Positions 38,765 to 46,965 of a stretch of 46,965 nt of DNA are shown piece by piece (the first letter of the stretch is position 1; every line of letters begins with the position of its first letter). Under the pieces are notes generated by a model. That model worked only from the letters and a program-made list of their open reading frames with translations. It did not search any database and was not told the DNA's origin. The DNA comes from Deltaproteobacteria bacterium. GTDB taxonomy: Bacteria > Myxococcota_A > Polyangia > Polyangiales > JADJMO01. The position numbers and the translations under genes were made by a program. Location of the stretch: NCBI GenBank assembly GCA_025363655.1, contig JANYDK010000050.1, positions 1 to 46,965 of the forward strand, written 5' to 3'.

Positions 38765-41101
38765 CTACGGCGCGAACTTCGCAGCCAGCTGTGGGAGCGG
38801 TGCGCCGGCGAGGATGGAGTAGCGAAGGAGGTTGCCATAGACGCGCGCCGTGTACGCCCGGGTCTCGAGGAAGGGGATGCGCTCGACGAAGACATCGGCG
38901 TCCATCGTGCCCGCCTCCGAGAGCCAACGCTTCACCGCGCCGGCGCCGGCGTTGTAGGCGGCGATGACCAGCGGCGTCACGCGCATCACCGCGGCCGGGT
39001 CGCCCTTCGGATCGGCGCCGAGCTCGACATAGAGCGAGCGCAAGTGCTTTGCGCACAGGTCGAGCTGGAGGAACGGCGCCTGGAGCGCGGCGATGTCGGT
39101 CTGGTCGAGCGTCTTGCCCGCGAGCGCAGCGGTGGTCGCGGCGGTCTGCGGCATGAGCTGCGCGATGCCGACCGCGCCCGCCGGCGAGACGACGTCGACG
39201 CGAAATGCGCTCTCCTGCCGCAAGATCGCGTGCATCAGCCCACGCGGCAGGCCTTCGCGCGCTTCGAGCGCGGCGACGACGGACTCGTAGGGAGTGGGAA
39301 ACGCACAACGCCAGGCCACCGAAGAGGTGCTGCTCTCGGCAGGTGGGTGGGTGGTGTCGAGCTTCTGCCCGACCAGATACGCGTCCCAACCGGCGCTGAG
39401 CGTCGCGTAGATGCCGCAGCGTCGTTCGTCGTCACCGAGCACCTTCGGGAGCACGCTCCGCGCGTCACGGACGAGGCCGACCGAAGCGAGAAAATCGGCA
39501 GGCGGCGGCGGCGCCGTGGCCATCATCGCGATGGGTCCGGTCGGCAGCGGCAGCGGCGTACCCCCGAGGAGCATCAGTCGACGTCGCGTCGCCAGGTCGA
39601 CCCATCCGTAGGGGAGCTGGCCGCCGAGCTTCGAGTAGATCGCGCGTGCGCCGTCCTTGTCGCCGCCACGCTCGAGCGCGATTGCGCGTAGGAGCGAGAT
39701 GCGGGCGGTGGCGAACGAGTCCTTCTCGTAGTCCTTCGCCGAGGGCCCCGTGAGCAGGCTGTCGAACGATTTGGCGGCGAGCATGTTGCCGAGCTCGAGG
39801 AGCGCGAGCGCCTTCGCGCGCCGGGCCTCGCGCGCGTTCGTCGCTTGCCCCTCGAGCTTCGCGAGGCCGTCCTTCGACGATAGATAACGATCGAATGCTT
39901 CAATCGCGCCTTTGAATTCGCCGTGGAGAAAACGGAGGTTGCCGGCGAGGAAGCCTGCCTCGGCGCCCCACCGGTTCTTCGGATGCTTCTTCGCGAGCGC
40001 GTCGTACAGCCCGATGGCGCTGGCGTCGTCGCCGCTGCGGCTCGTCGCACGCGCGGCGTGGAACGCGTCGTCGATGGCCTGGTCGTCGTTGCCACCGAGC
40101 TTCGCCGAGTCCGTCAGCGCGATGGCTGCGCGCGTGTAGGCGTGCGCGCGATATAGCGACCAACCCTTCTCGTGGGCGATGCGCCTCGCGCCGAGCCCGA
40201 GCTTCTGCGCTTCGTCGACGGCGGCGATCGCATCGTCGGCGGCGCCGGAATTGGCGAGCGACTTGGCGCGCACCAGCCAGTCTTCGGCGGAGAGTCCTTC
40301 GGGCGAATCCTTCTTCTCGCCGCCCGCCACCGCTTCGTCGAAGGTCTTCGGAAAATCGAGGAAGAGACGTCGTCGATCGTCCTTCGCCGCGCTCTCGTCG
40401 GCGAGCCTGCGATCGAGGCGAAGGCGCCAAAGCCAGAGCGCGCCGAGCGGGAGCCCGACCTTGGCGCCGCCGGCGATGGCGGTGGTGAGCGCCTTGCGTG
40501 CGCCTGCGAGATCGCCCGTCGCCTCGAGCGCGCGCGCCAGCGTTCGTGCCGCGAGCGCCCCACTGCGCGCGGAGAGACCTTGCGGCGCCGGTGCTTTGAG
40601 CGCGTCCGCCCACTTCTCGGCGCAGACCATGGCATCGACCTCGATGCGTCCGAGCGTGTCGACGACGGCCGCGAAGACCGACGCGTCTTTGGACGCGCGC
40701 AACGCCGCGATCGCGACGAGGGCCTTTTCGCCCTCTTCTTTCGTACACAGACCGACCGACACCCGCGCACGCGCGAACTGCGCGACGACGCCGGATTTCT
40801 CGGGCTCCAGGAGGGCGTCGAGGGCGCGCGCCGCTTCGTCCCAAGCCTCGACGGCCACGAGATCGCGATAGGGAACGGCAGCGAACGGCGAGCTACTGGC
40901 GCTGGTGGTCGCCGAAGGCATCGCGCTGCCGCTGGCGCTGGTTGCGCCCGTCGCGACGCTCGACGCCGAACCGCTCGCGCTCGACGCCGGCTCCGCGGTC
41001 TTCGCCCCGCCCGGAGCCGAGCCACCGGAAGGACAACCAGAGACGAGCGGAACGAGCCCGATGGCGACGACCACGGAAACCCAGAGGATCGTTCGACGCA
41101 T
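38765..41101 (-). CDS. slt: Soluble lytic murein transglycosylase-like lipoprotein
   Basis: The 778-aa product has a lipoprotein signal with lipobox VSGC (about Cys23), an Ala/Ser-rich linker, a long helical superhelix of TPR-like repeats (about 70-560), and a C-terminal SLT domain. The catalytic glutamate lies near residue 628 in ILRQESAFRVDVVSPAG, followed by AVGIAQLMPQTA, AAYNAGAGAV and FVERIPFLETRAYTARVYGN, the last being typical of Slt70 enzymes. It cleaves glycan strands of peptidoglycan with formation of 1,6-anhydro ends. ATG 41101 has a GGAGGGG site ten bases upstream. It follows der by 49 bases; the 199 bases after its stop show no terminator I can defend. Confidence 0.92.
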   Translation of the reverse strand: MRRTILWVSVVVAIGLVPLVSGCPSGGSAPGGAKTAEPASSASGSASSVATGATSASGSAMPSATTSASSSPFAAVPYRDLVAVEAWDEAARALDALLEPEKSGVVAQFARARVSVGLCTKEEGEKALVAIAALRASKDASVFAAVVDTLGRIEVDAMVCAEKWADALKAPAPQGLSARSGALAARTLARALEATGDLAGARKALTTAIAGGAKVGLPLGALWLWRLRLDRRLADESAAKDDRRRLFLDFPKTFDEAVAGGEKKDSPEGLSAEDWLVRAKSLANSGAADDAIAAVDEAQKLGLGARRIAHEKGWSLYRAHAYTRAAIALTDSAKLGGNDDQAIDDAFHAARATSRSGDDASAIGLYDALAKKHPKNRWGAEAGFLAGNLRFLHGEFKGAIEAFDRYLSSKDGLAKLEGQATNAREARRAKALALLELGNMLAAKSFDSLLTGPSAKDYEKDSFATARISLLRAIALERGGDKDGARAIYSKLGGQLPYGWVDLATRRRLMLLGGTPLPLPTGPIAMMATAPPPPADFLASVGLVRDARSVLPKVLGDDERRCGIYATLSAGWDAYLVGQKLDTTHPPAESSTSSVAWRCAFPTPYESVVAALEAREGLPRGLMHAILRQESAFRVDVVSPAGAVGIAQLMPQTAATTAALAGKTLDQTDIAALQAPFLQLDLCAKHLRSLYVELGADPKGDPAAVMRVTPLVIAAYNAGAGAVKRWLSEAGTMDADVFVERIPFLETRAYTARVYGNLLRYSILAGAPLPQLAAKFAP

Positions 41102-41150
41102 GGAGAACCCCTCCGTAATCGCAGACCCCTGTGCGCGCTGAGCTCGCTCC

Positions 41151-43016
41151 TCAGACCGCCTTCACCCGACGCTTGCGACGGGCAGGCTTCGGCGGAGTCT
41201 TGGCAGCCTTTGCCACCTTTGCCGCCCGCGGAGCAGGCTTCGATTTCGGAGAAGCCTTCGATTTCGATGCCGGCTTCTTGGTTGTCGGCCGCGCTTTTCC
41301 TGCGGCCTTCGACTTCGCCGGTGCCCTCGTTCGTCGCACCGCCTTCGGCTTTCGCACGGGCGCCTTCGGCTTGCCGGAGACGCTCGTCTCGCCTCCGCCG
41401 GAGGTCTCTCCGGCGAAGTCGTCATCGTCTCCGCCACCGTTGCCGTGACTGCCCTCGCGATCGTCAGCGTCGTCACCCGCGTCGCCCGCGTCGAAAGAGC
41501 GCTTGGCGACGCTCGTGCTGACGGAAGTAACGACGTCGTCTTCCTCGTCATTCCGCGTCGCTTCGGCGGCCTCGCGGTCTCTCTCGGCCCCGATCGCCCG
41601 TCTGCGCTTCGGCTTGTAGCGGATGCGGATCGGCGTTCCCGAGAAGCCGAATTGCTGGCGGATGCGGTTCTCGACGTAGCGCCGGTAGCTGAAGTGGACG
41701 CTGTCGGGCTCGTTGGTGACGACGACGAACGTCGGCGGTGCGCTCTCGGCCTGGGTCACGTAATAGAGGCGAACGTAGCGGCCGTTCATCGTCGGCGGCG
41801 GGTGTGTCGCCAGGACTTCTTCGAAGAAGCGGTTGAGCGCACCCGTCGTCACGCGGCGCTTCCACTCGGCGCGCGTCTTGACGATGGTGTCGACGAGCCC
41901 GCCCATCCCCCTGCCCGTCATCGCCGAGAAGCGGACGATCGGCGCCCAGGGCGTGAACGAGAGCTTCTCGCGCGCCAGCTCTTCCGCCTTCTTCTGCTGC
42001 TTTTGATCGAGCAAATCGCACTTGTTGAGCGCGATGACGATGGCGCGTCCGCGATCGAGCGCGAGGCCGAGGATCTTCGCGTCTTGCTCGGCCACGCCTT
42101 CGTCGGCGTCGCACATGAGCACGATCACCTCGGCGCGCTCGATGGCTCGCACCGCGCGCATCACGCTCACCGACTCGACCGTCTCTTGCACCTTCGACTT
42201 GCGGCGGATGCCGGCGGTGTCGATGAGCACGAACGGCACCTCGCGCGAGGTGTCGTCGGTCTTCAGTTGGAAGCGAACGAGCGCGTCGATGGTGTCGCGC
42301 GTGGTGCCCGGCCGCGAATCGACGAGCGAGCGCTCTTCGCCGACGAGGCGGTTGAGGAGCGACGACTTGCCGGCGTTGGGGCGCCCGATGAGCGCGACGC
42401 GCGGGAGATCGATGCCCAGCTCGGCGAACGGATCTTCGATGTCCTCGGGCTCGGGGAGCGCCGCGATGATCGCCTCTTCGAGCTCGCCGATGCCGCGTCC
42501 GTGGAGCGAAGAGACCGGCAAAATGTGCTGGATTCCCAGGCGATAGTGATCGAACGCGAGCGCATCGACGCTGGGCGAATCGGCCTTGTTGGCGACCCAG
42601 ATGACCGGCCGCTTGCTCTGCCGAAGGAGCTGCACCGCCTCGCGATCGGCGCTGGTGACGTCGGTCGTTCCATCGAGCACGGCGACGACGACGTCGGCCT
42701 CCTCGATGGCGCCGCGCACGTGACGCGCGATGCCTTGGCGCATCGGATCGTCGCTGTCGGGGTCGTAGCCGCCGGTGTCGATGAGCGTGTACTCGACGCC
42801 GCGAGAGAAGGCGTCGGCGTAGTTGCGATCGCGCGTCACGCCGGGCTCGTCGTGGACGATGGCGATCCTCGCCCCGACCAGGCGATTGAAGAGCGTCGAC
42901 TTGCCGACGTTGGGGCGCCCGACGATGGCGACGATCGGCCGTGCGTGCGCTTTGGCGCGCGCGATGGCGGGGACGGGATCGTCCACGTGCGGACGCTGCG
43001 GATGATGACGGGTCAT
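41151..43016 (-). CDS. der: Ribosome assembly GTPase Der (EngA) with basic C-terminal tail
   Basis: Der is a tandem-GTPase needed for 50S ribosome assembly. The 621-aa product has the first GTPase domain with GRPNVGKS (33-40), DTGG and NKAD, the second with GRPNAGKS, DTAGIRRKSKV and NKCD, and the KH-like domain (about 375-470) with NGRYVRLYYVTQ and YRRYVENRIRQQFGFSGTPI. A standard Der ends there, at about 450-490 aa. Here an acidic stretch (VVTSVSTS to GGGDDDDFAG) and then a 90-residue Lys/Ala/Pro-rich region resembling histone H1 tails are added. ATG 43016 was chosen over GTG 43037; neither has a strong ribosome site. It follows the small lipoprotein gene by 52 bases. Confidence 0.95.
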   Translation of the reverse strand: MTRHHPQRPHVDDPVPAIARAKAHARPIVAIVGRPNVGKSTLFNRLVGARIAIVHDEPGVTRDRNYADAFSRGVEYTLIDTGGYDPDSDDPMRQGIARHVRGAIEEADVVVAVLDGTTDVTSADREAVQLLRQSKRPVIWVANKADSPSVDALAFDHYRLGIQHILPVSSLHGRGIGELEEAIIAALPEPEDIEDPFAELGIDLPRVALIGRPNAGKSSLLNRLVGEERSLVDSRPGTTRDTIDALVRFQLKTDDTSREVPFVLIDTAGIRRKSKVQETVESVSVMRAVRAIERAEVIVLMCDADEGVAEQDAKILGLALDRGRAIVIALNKCDLLDQKQQKKAEELAREKLSFTPWAPIVRFSAMTGRGMGGLVDTIVKTRAEWKRRVTTGALNRFFEEVLATHPPPTMNGRYVRLYYVTQAESAPPTFVVVTNEPDSVHFSYRRYVENRIRQQFGFSGTPIRIRYKPKRRRAIGAERDREAAEATRNDEEDDVVTSVSTSVAKRSFDAGDAGDDADDREGSHGNGGGDDDDFAGETSGGGETSVSGKPKAPVRKPKAVRRTRAPAKSKAAGKARPTTKKPASKSKASPKSKPAPRAAKVAKAAKTPPKPARRKRRVKAV

Positions 43017-43045
43017 GGAACGCCCGGCTCGTAACACGCCGGGGC

Positions 43046-43070
43046 GCCTGCGTCTCGCGCAGGCTTTTTT
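43046..43070 (+). terminator. Plus-strand intrinsic terminator between der and the small lipoprotein gene
   Basis: GCCTGCG (43046-43052) pairs perfectly with CGCAGGC (43058-43064) around a five-base loop, followed by six T (43065-43070) on the plus strand. Genes on both sides are on the minus strand, so it would stop antisense transcription. On the minus strand the run is A before the hairpin. The last two T are also part of the minus-strand stop codon. Confidence 0.6.
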
Positions 43071-43521
43071 AGGGGTTCGGCGTCGGCATCGGCGGCTGCG
43101 CCGGCTGCGACTTCGCCTTCTGATCGAGCTTCTCGCCGAGCGTCTTGCAGTCGACGTCGCAAGCCGCCTCCATCTTCTGCAAATCGTCGATGGCCATCGA
43201 GCAGCGCGCGCACGGACCCCACTCGGGATATTGCTTGGCGTCTTCGGTCGACGCCTTCACGCAGTCGGCGTGGCCTTGCGCGATCATCTTGTCGAGCTCG
43301 TCCGGCGGAGCGTTCGCGCTTTCCAGTTGCTTGCGACTGAGCGCGTCGATGTGGGAGCAGAACTGTTCGGGCGTCGGAATCGCTCCGCTCGGCGCAGGCA
43401 CGGGCGCCGCCGTCGGGTTCGGCGGCGCGACTTTGTTCTCGTCCTTTTTGCAGGCGCTCAGCGCGAGGCACGCCAAGAGAGAGAGCGTCGCCCACGTCGT
43501 CCTGTCGGTGCTCACGAGCAT
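43069..43521 (-). CDS. Small lipoprotein of unknown function
   Basis: No family is recognised. The product (about 150 aa) has a lipoprotein signal with lipobox LSAC just before KKDENK, a Pro/Ala linker, then a helical domain with six cysteines (for example EQFCSHIDAL, HADCVKASTED, GPCARCSMAIDDLQKMEAAC and DVDCKTLG) and a Pro-rich end. The start is uncertain. ATG 43521 has GGAG eleven bases upstream and overlaps ilvE by ten bases; GTG 43515 would share GTGA with the ilvE stop; GTG 43533 is also in frame. All keep the signal peptide. Overlap with ilvE suggests coupled translation. Disulfide-bonded periplasmic location is inferred. Confidence 0.7.
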   Translation of the reverse strand: MLVSTDRTTWATLSLLACLALSACKKDENKVAPPNPTAAPVPAPSGAIPTPEQFCSHIDALSRKQLESANAPPDELDKMIAQGHADCVKASTEDAKQYPEWGPCARCSMAIDDLQKMEAACDVDCKTLGEKLDQKAKSQPAQPPMPTPNP

Positions 43522-44432
43522 GACGTCAGCCACTCCGGGTGAGAGGTGTCGCTGCCCCGAACCACGTCGAAATAGCGTGACTGTAGGCGTTTCGTGATCG
43601 GTCCAGGTTTGCCCTCGCCGATGGTTCGGTTGTCGACCTCACGCACCGGCGTGACCTCGGCGGCGGTGCCGGTGAAGAAGACCTCGTCGGCGAGCCACAG
43701 CTCGTCGCGCGTGATGCGATCTTCGACGACCGGGATGCCCTCTTCACGCGCGAGTGTCATCAAGGTCTCGCGGGTGATGCCGGCGAGGATCGACGAGCTG
43801 AGCGGCGGCGTCACCAACGTGCCGTGACGGACGATGAAGATGTTCTCGCCCGAACCCTCGCTGACGTAGCCCTGCGTGTCGAGCAAGATGGCCTCGTCGT
43901 ACCCGCCGAGCTTCGCCTCCCGCTTGGCGAGGATCGAGTTGGTGTACTGCCCGATCATCTTCGCCTTGTTGAGACCGACGCCGATGTGGTGACGCGCGAA
44001 GCTGGAAATCTTCGCGCGAATGCCGCGATCGAGCGCCTCTTGCCCGAGGTAGGCGCCCCACTTCCAGGCGATGATCGAGACGCGCGTGGGGTTGTTGACG
44101 TAGATGCCCATCGCCCCTTCGCCGACGAAGGCGAGCGGCCGGAGGTAGCCCTCTTCAAGCTTGTTCGCCTGCAGCAAGTCGGTGCAGCCCTGCATCACCT
44201 GTTCGCGGGTGAAGGGCATCTCCATGAGCACGAGGCGGGTCGAGTCGAAGAGGCGATCGATGTGCTCGCGGAGACGAAAGATGCTCGAGCGTCCGTCGGC
44301 TCGCTTGTAGGCGCGGATGCCCTCGAAGGCGCCGAGCCCGTAGTGTAGCGAGTGCGTGAGCACGTGGACCTTGGCCTCGTCCCAAGGCACCAGCTTGCCG
44401 TCCATCCAGATCTTTTCGAGCCGGTCGACCAT
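43512..44432 (-). CDS. ilvE: Branched-chain amino acid aminotransferase
   Basis: IlvE transfers the amino group in the last step of valine, leucine and isoleucine synthesis, using pyridoxal phosphate. The 306-aa product is the normal length for the class IV enzymes. It starts with KIWMDGKLVPWDEAKVHVLT and HYGLGAFEGIRAYK, has the cofactor lysine in YTNSILAKREAKLGGYDEAI, and LLDTQGYVSEGSGENIFIV and FFTGTAAEVTPVREVDNRTI, all strong signatures. ATG 44432 is the family start (MVDRLEKIWMDG). It is the first gene of the minus-strand run and is divergent from the MshEN-domain gene; the 114 bases between them show no clear promoter. Its stop overlaps the next lipoprotein gene. Confidence 0.96.
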   Translation of the reverse strand: MVDRLEKIWMDGKLVPWDEAKVHVLTHSLHYGLGAFEGIRAYKRADGRSSIFRLREHIDRLFDSTRLVLMEMPFTREQVMQGCTDLLQANKLEEGYLRPLAFVGEGAMGIYVNNPTRVSIIAWKWGAYLGQEALDRGIRAKISSFARHHIGVGLNKAKMIGQYTNSILAKREAKLGGYDEAILLDTQGYVSEGSGENIFIVRHGTLVTPPLSSSILAGITRETLMTLAREEGIPVVEDRITRDELWLADEVFFTGTAAEVTPVREVDNRTIGEGKPGPITKRLQSRYFDVVRGSDTSHPEWLTSCS

Positions 44433-44546
44433 CGGCCGGGTCTAGCCGGGCGCTCATGCACTGTCGAGCGTCATCGCGCCCCGATCGCGCCGTGAATTTC
44501 GTGCTTCCGGTGCCGAGCGCACTCCGTCCTGCGCGCCGGGGCGGAG

Positions 44547-45686
44547 TTGGATAACCTCGGCTACGTGCCCCCTGGTGATGCCCCCCGCGTACGACTCGGC
44601 GAGCTGCTGGTGCAGTCCGGTGTGTTGAGCGAGGCGAAGCTCGCGGAAGCGCTCGCCGCGCAGCAGGCCGAGCCGGTGCGACGTCGCCTCGGACAAGTGC
44701 TCGTCGAGCGCGGCTTCGTCGACGAGACGCAGCTCACGCAAGTGCTCGGTCGTCAGCTCTCGGTGCCGTGGGTCTCGCTCTATCACGTCGACTTCTCACG
44801 CCAACTCCTCAACTTGGTGCCGCGCGAGGTCGCCGAAGCGTACGGCATCATCCCCGTCTACGTGCGCCACGTCCGCGGCCAAGGCGACACGCTTTACGTC
44901 GCCACCGACGACCCCACCAACGACGATGGCCAACGTCGAGTGGCCGCGTATGCCGGCCTCCCCGTGCGCCCCATGATCGCCTCTGCGAGCGACATCCGAG
45001 CGGCAATTCGTGTGTACTACGGAGGAGGCGCCGCAGCGCCCGCACCTGCGCTAGCACCCGCGCCCGCGCTAGCAGCCGCCCCCGCGCCCTTCTCCGAAAC
45101 CAAACCTCGCAAACCAGACAGCGTCCCTCCCACTCGTCGCGAGTCGGGTCGCATGAAGGCCGCGAGCGCCGAGCCCCTGCCGAAGGTGATCGTCCTTCCA
45201 GACGAGCCACCTCCGCAGCCTCCGCCGATCGAGCTCCCGCCCGTCGCGGGGCCGCCTCCGTCTGCCGCGCCGTCGTCACCTGCGCCGACCGTGCCCGAGG
45301 TCCCCGCGCAGCGTCGCGGTCGTGCGCCGGCCGACGAGTACCCGGACATCGAAGCGGTCTCCATTCCGCCGCCGGCGAAGAAAAAGCCGGGACGCACCAT
45401 CGCCCTCACCCTCCTCGACGGCACGCAGATCTCGCTGCCGGCGCCGGTTCGTCGAGGGAAGCAGGAAGCGCCCGAGAGCGAGCGCAAAGAAGGCGAGGCC
45501 GAGGATTCGCTCACCGCGCGCGATCTCGTGGCTGCCCTGCGCGCGGTCTCGCACGGCGCCGACGCGAGCGAGATCCTCGGCGACAACCCACGTTGGGAGG
45601 CCCTCTTCGCCGCGCTCCTCTCACTCTTGCTGAAGAAGCGACTGATCGCCGATTGGGAATTCGTCGAAGAATTTCGGAAGATCTGA
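44547..45686 (+). CDS. MshEN (GspE N-terminal) domain protein without ATPase domain
   Basis: The 379-aa protein begins with a type II secretion GspE N-terminal/MshEN-like region (about 10-155). Helical repeats LGELLVQSGVLSEAKLAEAL and LGQVLVERGFVDETQLTQVL are followed by PWVSLYHVDFSRQLLNLVPR and the YVATDDPTNDD segment, which resembles the usual VAMADPTN motif. Members of this group can bind c-di-GMP in other proteins; whether this one does is not known. No AAA ATPase follows. Instead there is a Pro/Ala linker of about 130 residues, a basic segment, and a short C-terminal domain (about 325-379, ending LIADWEFVEEFRKI). Start TTG 44547 has GGAG directly before it; GTG 44565 is an alternative. 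It converges with the kinase gene, with one base between the stops. Confidence 0.78.
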   Translation: MDNLGYVPPGDAPRVRLGELLVQSGVLSEAKLAEALAAQQAEPVRRRLGQVLVERGFVDETQLTQVLGRQLSVPWVSLYHVDFSRQLLNLVPREVAEAYGIIPVYVRHVRGQGDTLYVATDDPTNDDGQRRVAAYAGLPVRPMIASASDIRAAIRVYYGGGAAAPAPALAPAPALAAAPAPFSETKPRKPDSVPPTRRESGRMKAASAEPLPKVIVLPDEPPPQPPPIELPPVAGPPPSAAPSSPAPTVPEVPAQRRGRAPADEYPDIEAVSIPPPAKKKPGRTIALTLLDGTQISLPAPVRRGKQEAPESERKEGEAEDSLTARDLVAALRAVSHGADASEILGDNPRWEALFAALLSLLLKKRLIADWEFVEEFRKI

Positions 45687-45687
45687 G

Positions 45688-46965
45688 CTAGCGAGACCGA
45701 GCCTTCTCGGTCGGACGAGGCTCGGGCTCGGCGGGGCGACGGGTGCTGGCGTGGCGGCCGACGTTGCGCGGATACGTCGTCGGCACGCCCTCGAGCGGCA
45801 CCGCGGCGAGCATGCGCTCGAAGGTGCGCGCGCTCTCCGGGCGATCGTTGACGCGCTTGCGGAGGCACTGGGCGACGGCGTCGTCGAGCTCGCGCGGGAT
45901 GGGGAGGTCGGGACGGCGCTGGCGCATCGGCGGAGGGATCTGCCGCTGGTGCAAATCGAGCAGCTCGCGTCGGTTCTGACTCTTGATCGGCAGGTCGCCG
46001 GTGAGCGCTTCGTAGATGAGCACGCCGAGCTCGTAGAGATCGGTGCGCGGCTCGACGGTGGCGCCGATGCATTGCTCGGGGGCCATGTATTCAGGCGTGC
46101 CGAGCGTGTAGCCATCTTGCGTCAGCTTCTCGTCGCCGGTGGCGCCGACCGCGAGCTTCGACATTCCGAAGTCGAGCACCTTCGCCGTCTCACCGTCGTC
46201 GCAGAGGAAGACGTTGCCGGGCTTGAGGTCACGATGGACGACGCCGAGATCGTGCGCGGCAGCGAGCGCGAGGCAGACCTGACGGAAGACGCGGATCGCC
46301 ATCCCAGGCGCCAGCGGACCATCCTTGTGCAGCTTCTCGGCGAGCGAGCGGCCGCGCAGGAGCTCCATGACCACGAAGATGGAGCCGTCTTGGAGCTGAT
46401 CGAGGTCGAGCACCTTGACGACGTTGGGATGATCGAGGGCGCTCGCTACCTGCGCTTCACGTCGAAGGCGCGCGATTTCGGAGCCATCTTTGGCCGCGGC
46501 GCCGCGAAGCACCTTGACCGCCACCTGGGTGCCGAGGCCGATGTGCTCGGCGGCATGGACGACGCCGATTCCGCCGGAGCCGATGCGCCTGCCGATACGG
46601 TATTTCCCGCCTAGAACGGTGCCGACGAGATCGCCCGGGGCGGCCGTGTTGGTGTCGCCGCGGAGCTCGAGGCCACGCTCGAGGGTGGCGATGCGGATGC
46701 GCTCGAAGGCCCGATCGCGCTCGAGGCGTTTGCCGCGCGCGAGGAGGACGCCGATGCCGTAGCCGAGCGCGCCGGCGAAGAGCGCGGCGAGGATGCCAGC
46801 GATCCAGGAGAGCGCGCCGACGAGCGCGAACCCGACGACGGCGGCGCCGGCGGCGAGGAACGGCGGACGCATGAAGCCGCGCGGCTCGAGTTCTTCCCAG
46901 GTGACGACATAGCGACAGTGATCGGCGCCGCGCGCGATGCAGGTGTCGTGGGTGATCTTCGCCGG
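45688..46965 (-). CDS. Membrane Ser/Thr protein kinase, 5' end outside window
   Basis: The minus-strand frame is open to the window edge, so the true start is upstream; an ATG at 46872 is only internal. The first 31 visible residues include THDTCIARGADHCRYVVTWE, which resembles the C-terminal C-x3-RG-x3-CRY-x-V-x-W end of V4R/haem-NO-binding type sensor domains. Two adjacent membrane helices follow (FLAAGAAVVGFALVGALSWI, then GILAALFAGALGYGIGVLLA). The kinase domain has glycine loop IGSGGIGVVHA, VAVKVL, HRDLKPGNVF, DFGMSK and GTPEYMAPEQ, so all catalytic motifs are intact. A basic tail ends the protein. It may be a receptor-type kinase with an N-terminal ligand domain. The sensor call is from a short motif only. 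Confidence 0.88.
   Translation of the reverse strand, partial: PAKITHDTCIARGADHCRYVVTWEELEPRGFMRPPFLAAGAAVVGFALVGALSWIAGILAALFAGALGYGIGVLLARGKRLERDRAFERIRIATLERGLELRGDTNTAAPGDLVGTVLGGKYRIGRRIGSGGIGVVHAAEHIGLGTQVAVKVLRGAAAKDGSEIARLRREAQVASALDHPNVVKVLDLDQLQDGSIFVVMELLRGRSLAEKLHKDGPLAPGMAIRVFRQVCLALAAAHDLGVVHRDLKPGNVFLCDDGETAKVLDFGMSKLAVGATGDEKLTQDGYTLGTPEYMAPEQCIGATVEPRTDLYELGVLIYEALTGDLPIKSQNRRELLDLHQRQIPPPMRQRRPDLPIPRELDDAVAQCLRKRVNDRPESARTFERMLAAVPLEGVPTTYPRNVGRHASTRRPAEPEPRPTEKARSR

Overview
The window is about 47 kb of very GC-rich, densely coded DNA with no rRNA, tRNA, insertion sequence, phage or CRISPR signal that I could see. The gene content points to a myxobacterium or close relative (Myxococcota, former Deltaproteobacteria). 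It includes several eukaryote-type Ser/Thr kinases, one fused to a sigma-54 activator, an FHA protein fused to a CpaF-like ATPase domain, many lipoproteins and cysteine-rich secreted proteins, and mostly housekeeping genes packed between them. This placement is inference from gene content; no marker gene was compared.

Layout. 1-8054 (+): the 3' part of ribonuclease J, a zinc-metalloprotease lipoprotein, a kinase-TPR-GAF-sigma54 activator, and a small Cys-rich lipoprotein. 8095-10516: a c-type cytochrome lipoprotein divergent from glnB-glnA, closed by a bidirectional terminator. 10527-12447 (-): a tightly overlapping operon of an EamA-type transporter, a small AhpD-like protein, and an AhpD-like gene read through one in-frame TGA. 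12492-16091 (+): rseP-like site-2 protease and rsmB. 16112-17344 (-): an envelope protein and a 2[4Fe-4S] ferredoxin. 17564-19663 (+): a Cys-rich lipoprotein and two oligopeptide-type ABC permeases. 19687-22341 (-): a lytic transglycosylase followed by selB. 22549-23412 (+): a putative lipoprotein. 23393-26139 (-): FHA/CpaF-like protein and a glycosyltransferase. 26382-27977 (+): an acyl-CoA carboxylase carboxyltransferase. 27982-44432 (-): a long same-strand run of ilvE, lipoprotein, der, slt, ino1, barrel protein, glycerate kinase, haem/propeller lipoprotein, glmS, M15-like peptidase and a TPR-kinase. 44547-46965: an MshEN-domain protein convergent with a Ser/Thr kinase that runs off the window.

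The most interesting system is selenocysteine decoding. The gene at 10527-11114 (-) has a TGA exactly where the second cysteine of the AhpD CxxC-x3-H redox motif belongs. The frame stays open and family-like on both sides. A six-base-pair hairpin with a GGUC loop lies 18-21 nt after the TGA, the kind and position expected of a bacterial SECIS. A complete SelB, the elongation factor that reads such sites, lies in the same window at 19687-21642. I read this as an AhpD-like selenoprotein that an ordinary gene caller would split into two fragments. The selenoprotein is translationally coupled to a small AhpD-like partner and a drug/metabolite-type transporter.

Other unusual architectures are a Ser/Thr kinase fused to a sigma-54 activator, a CpaF-like protein that has lost every catalytic motif but gained an FHA domain, an RseP homologue with three PDZ-like segments, and a Der GTPase with a histone-H1-like tail.
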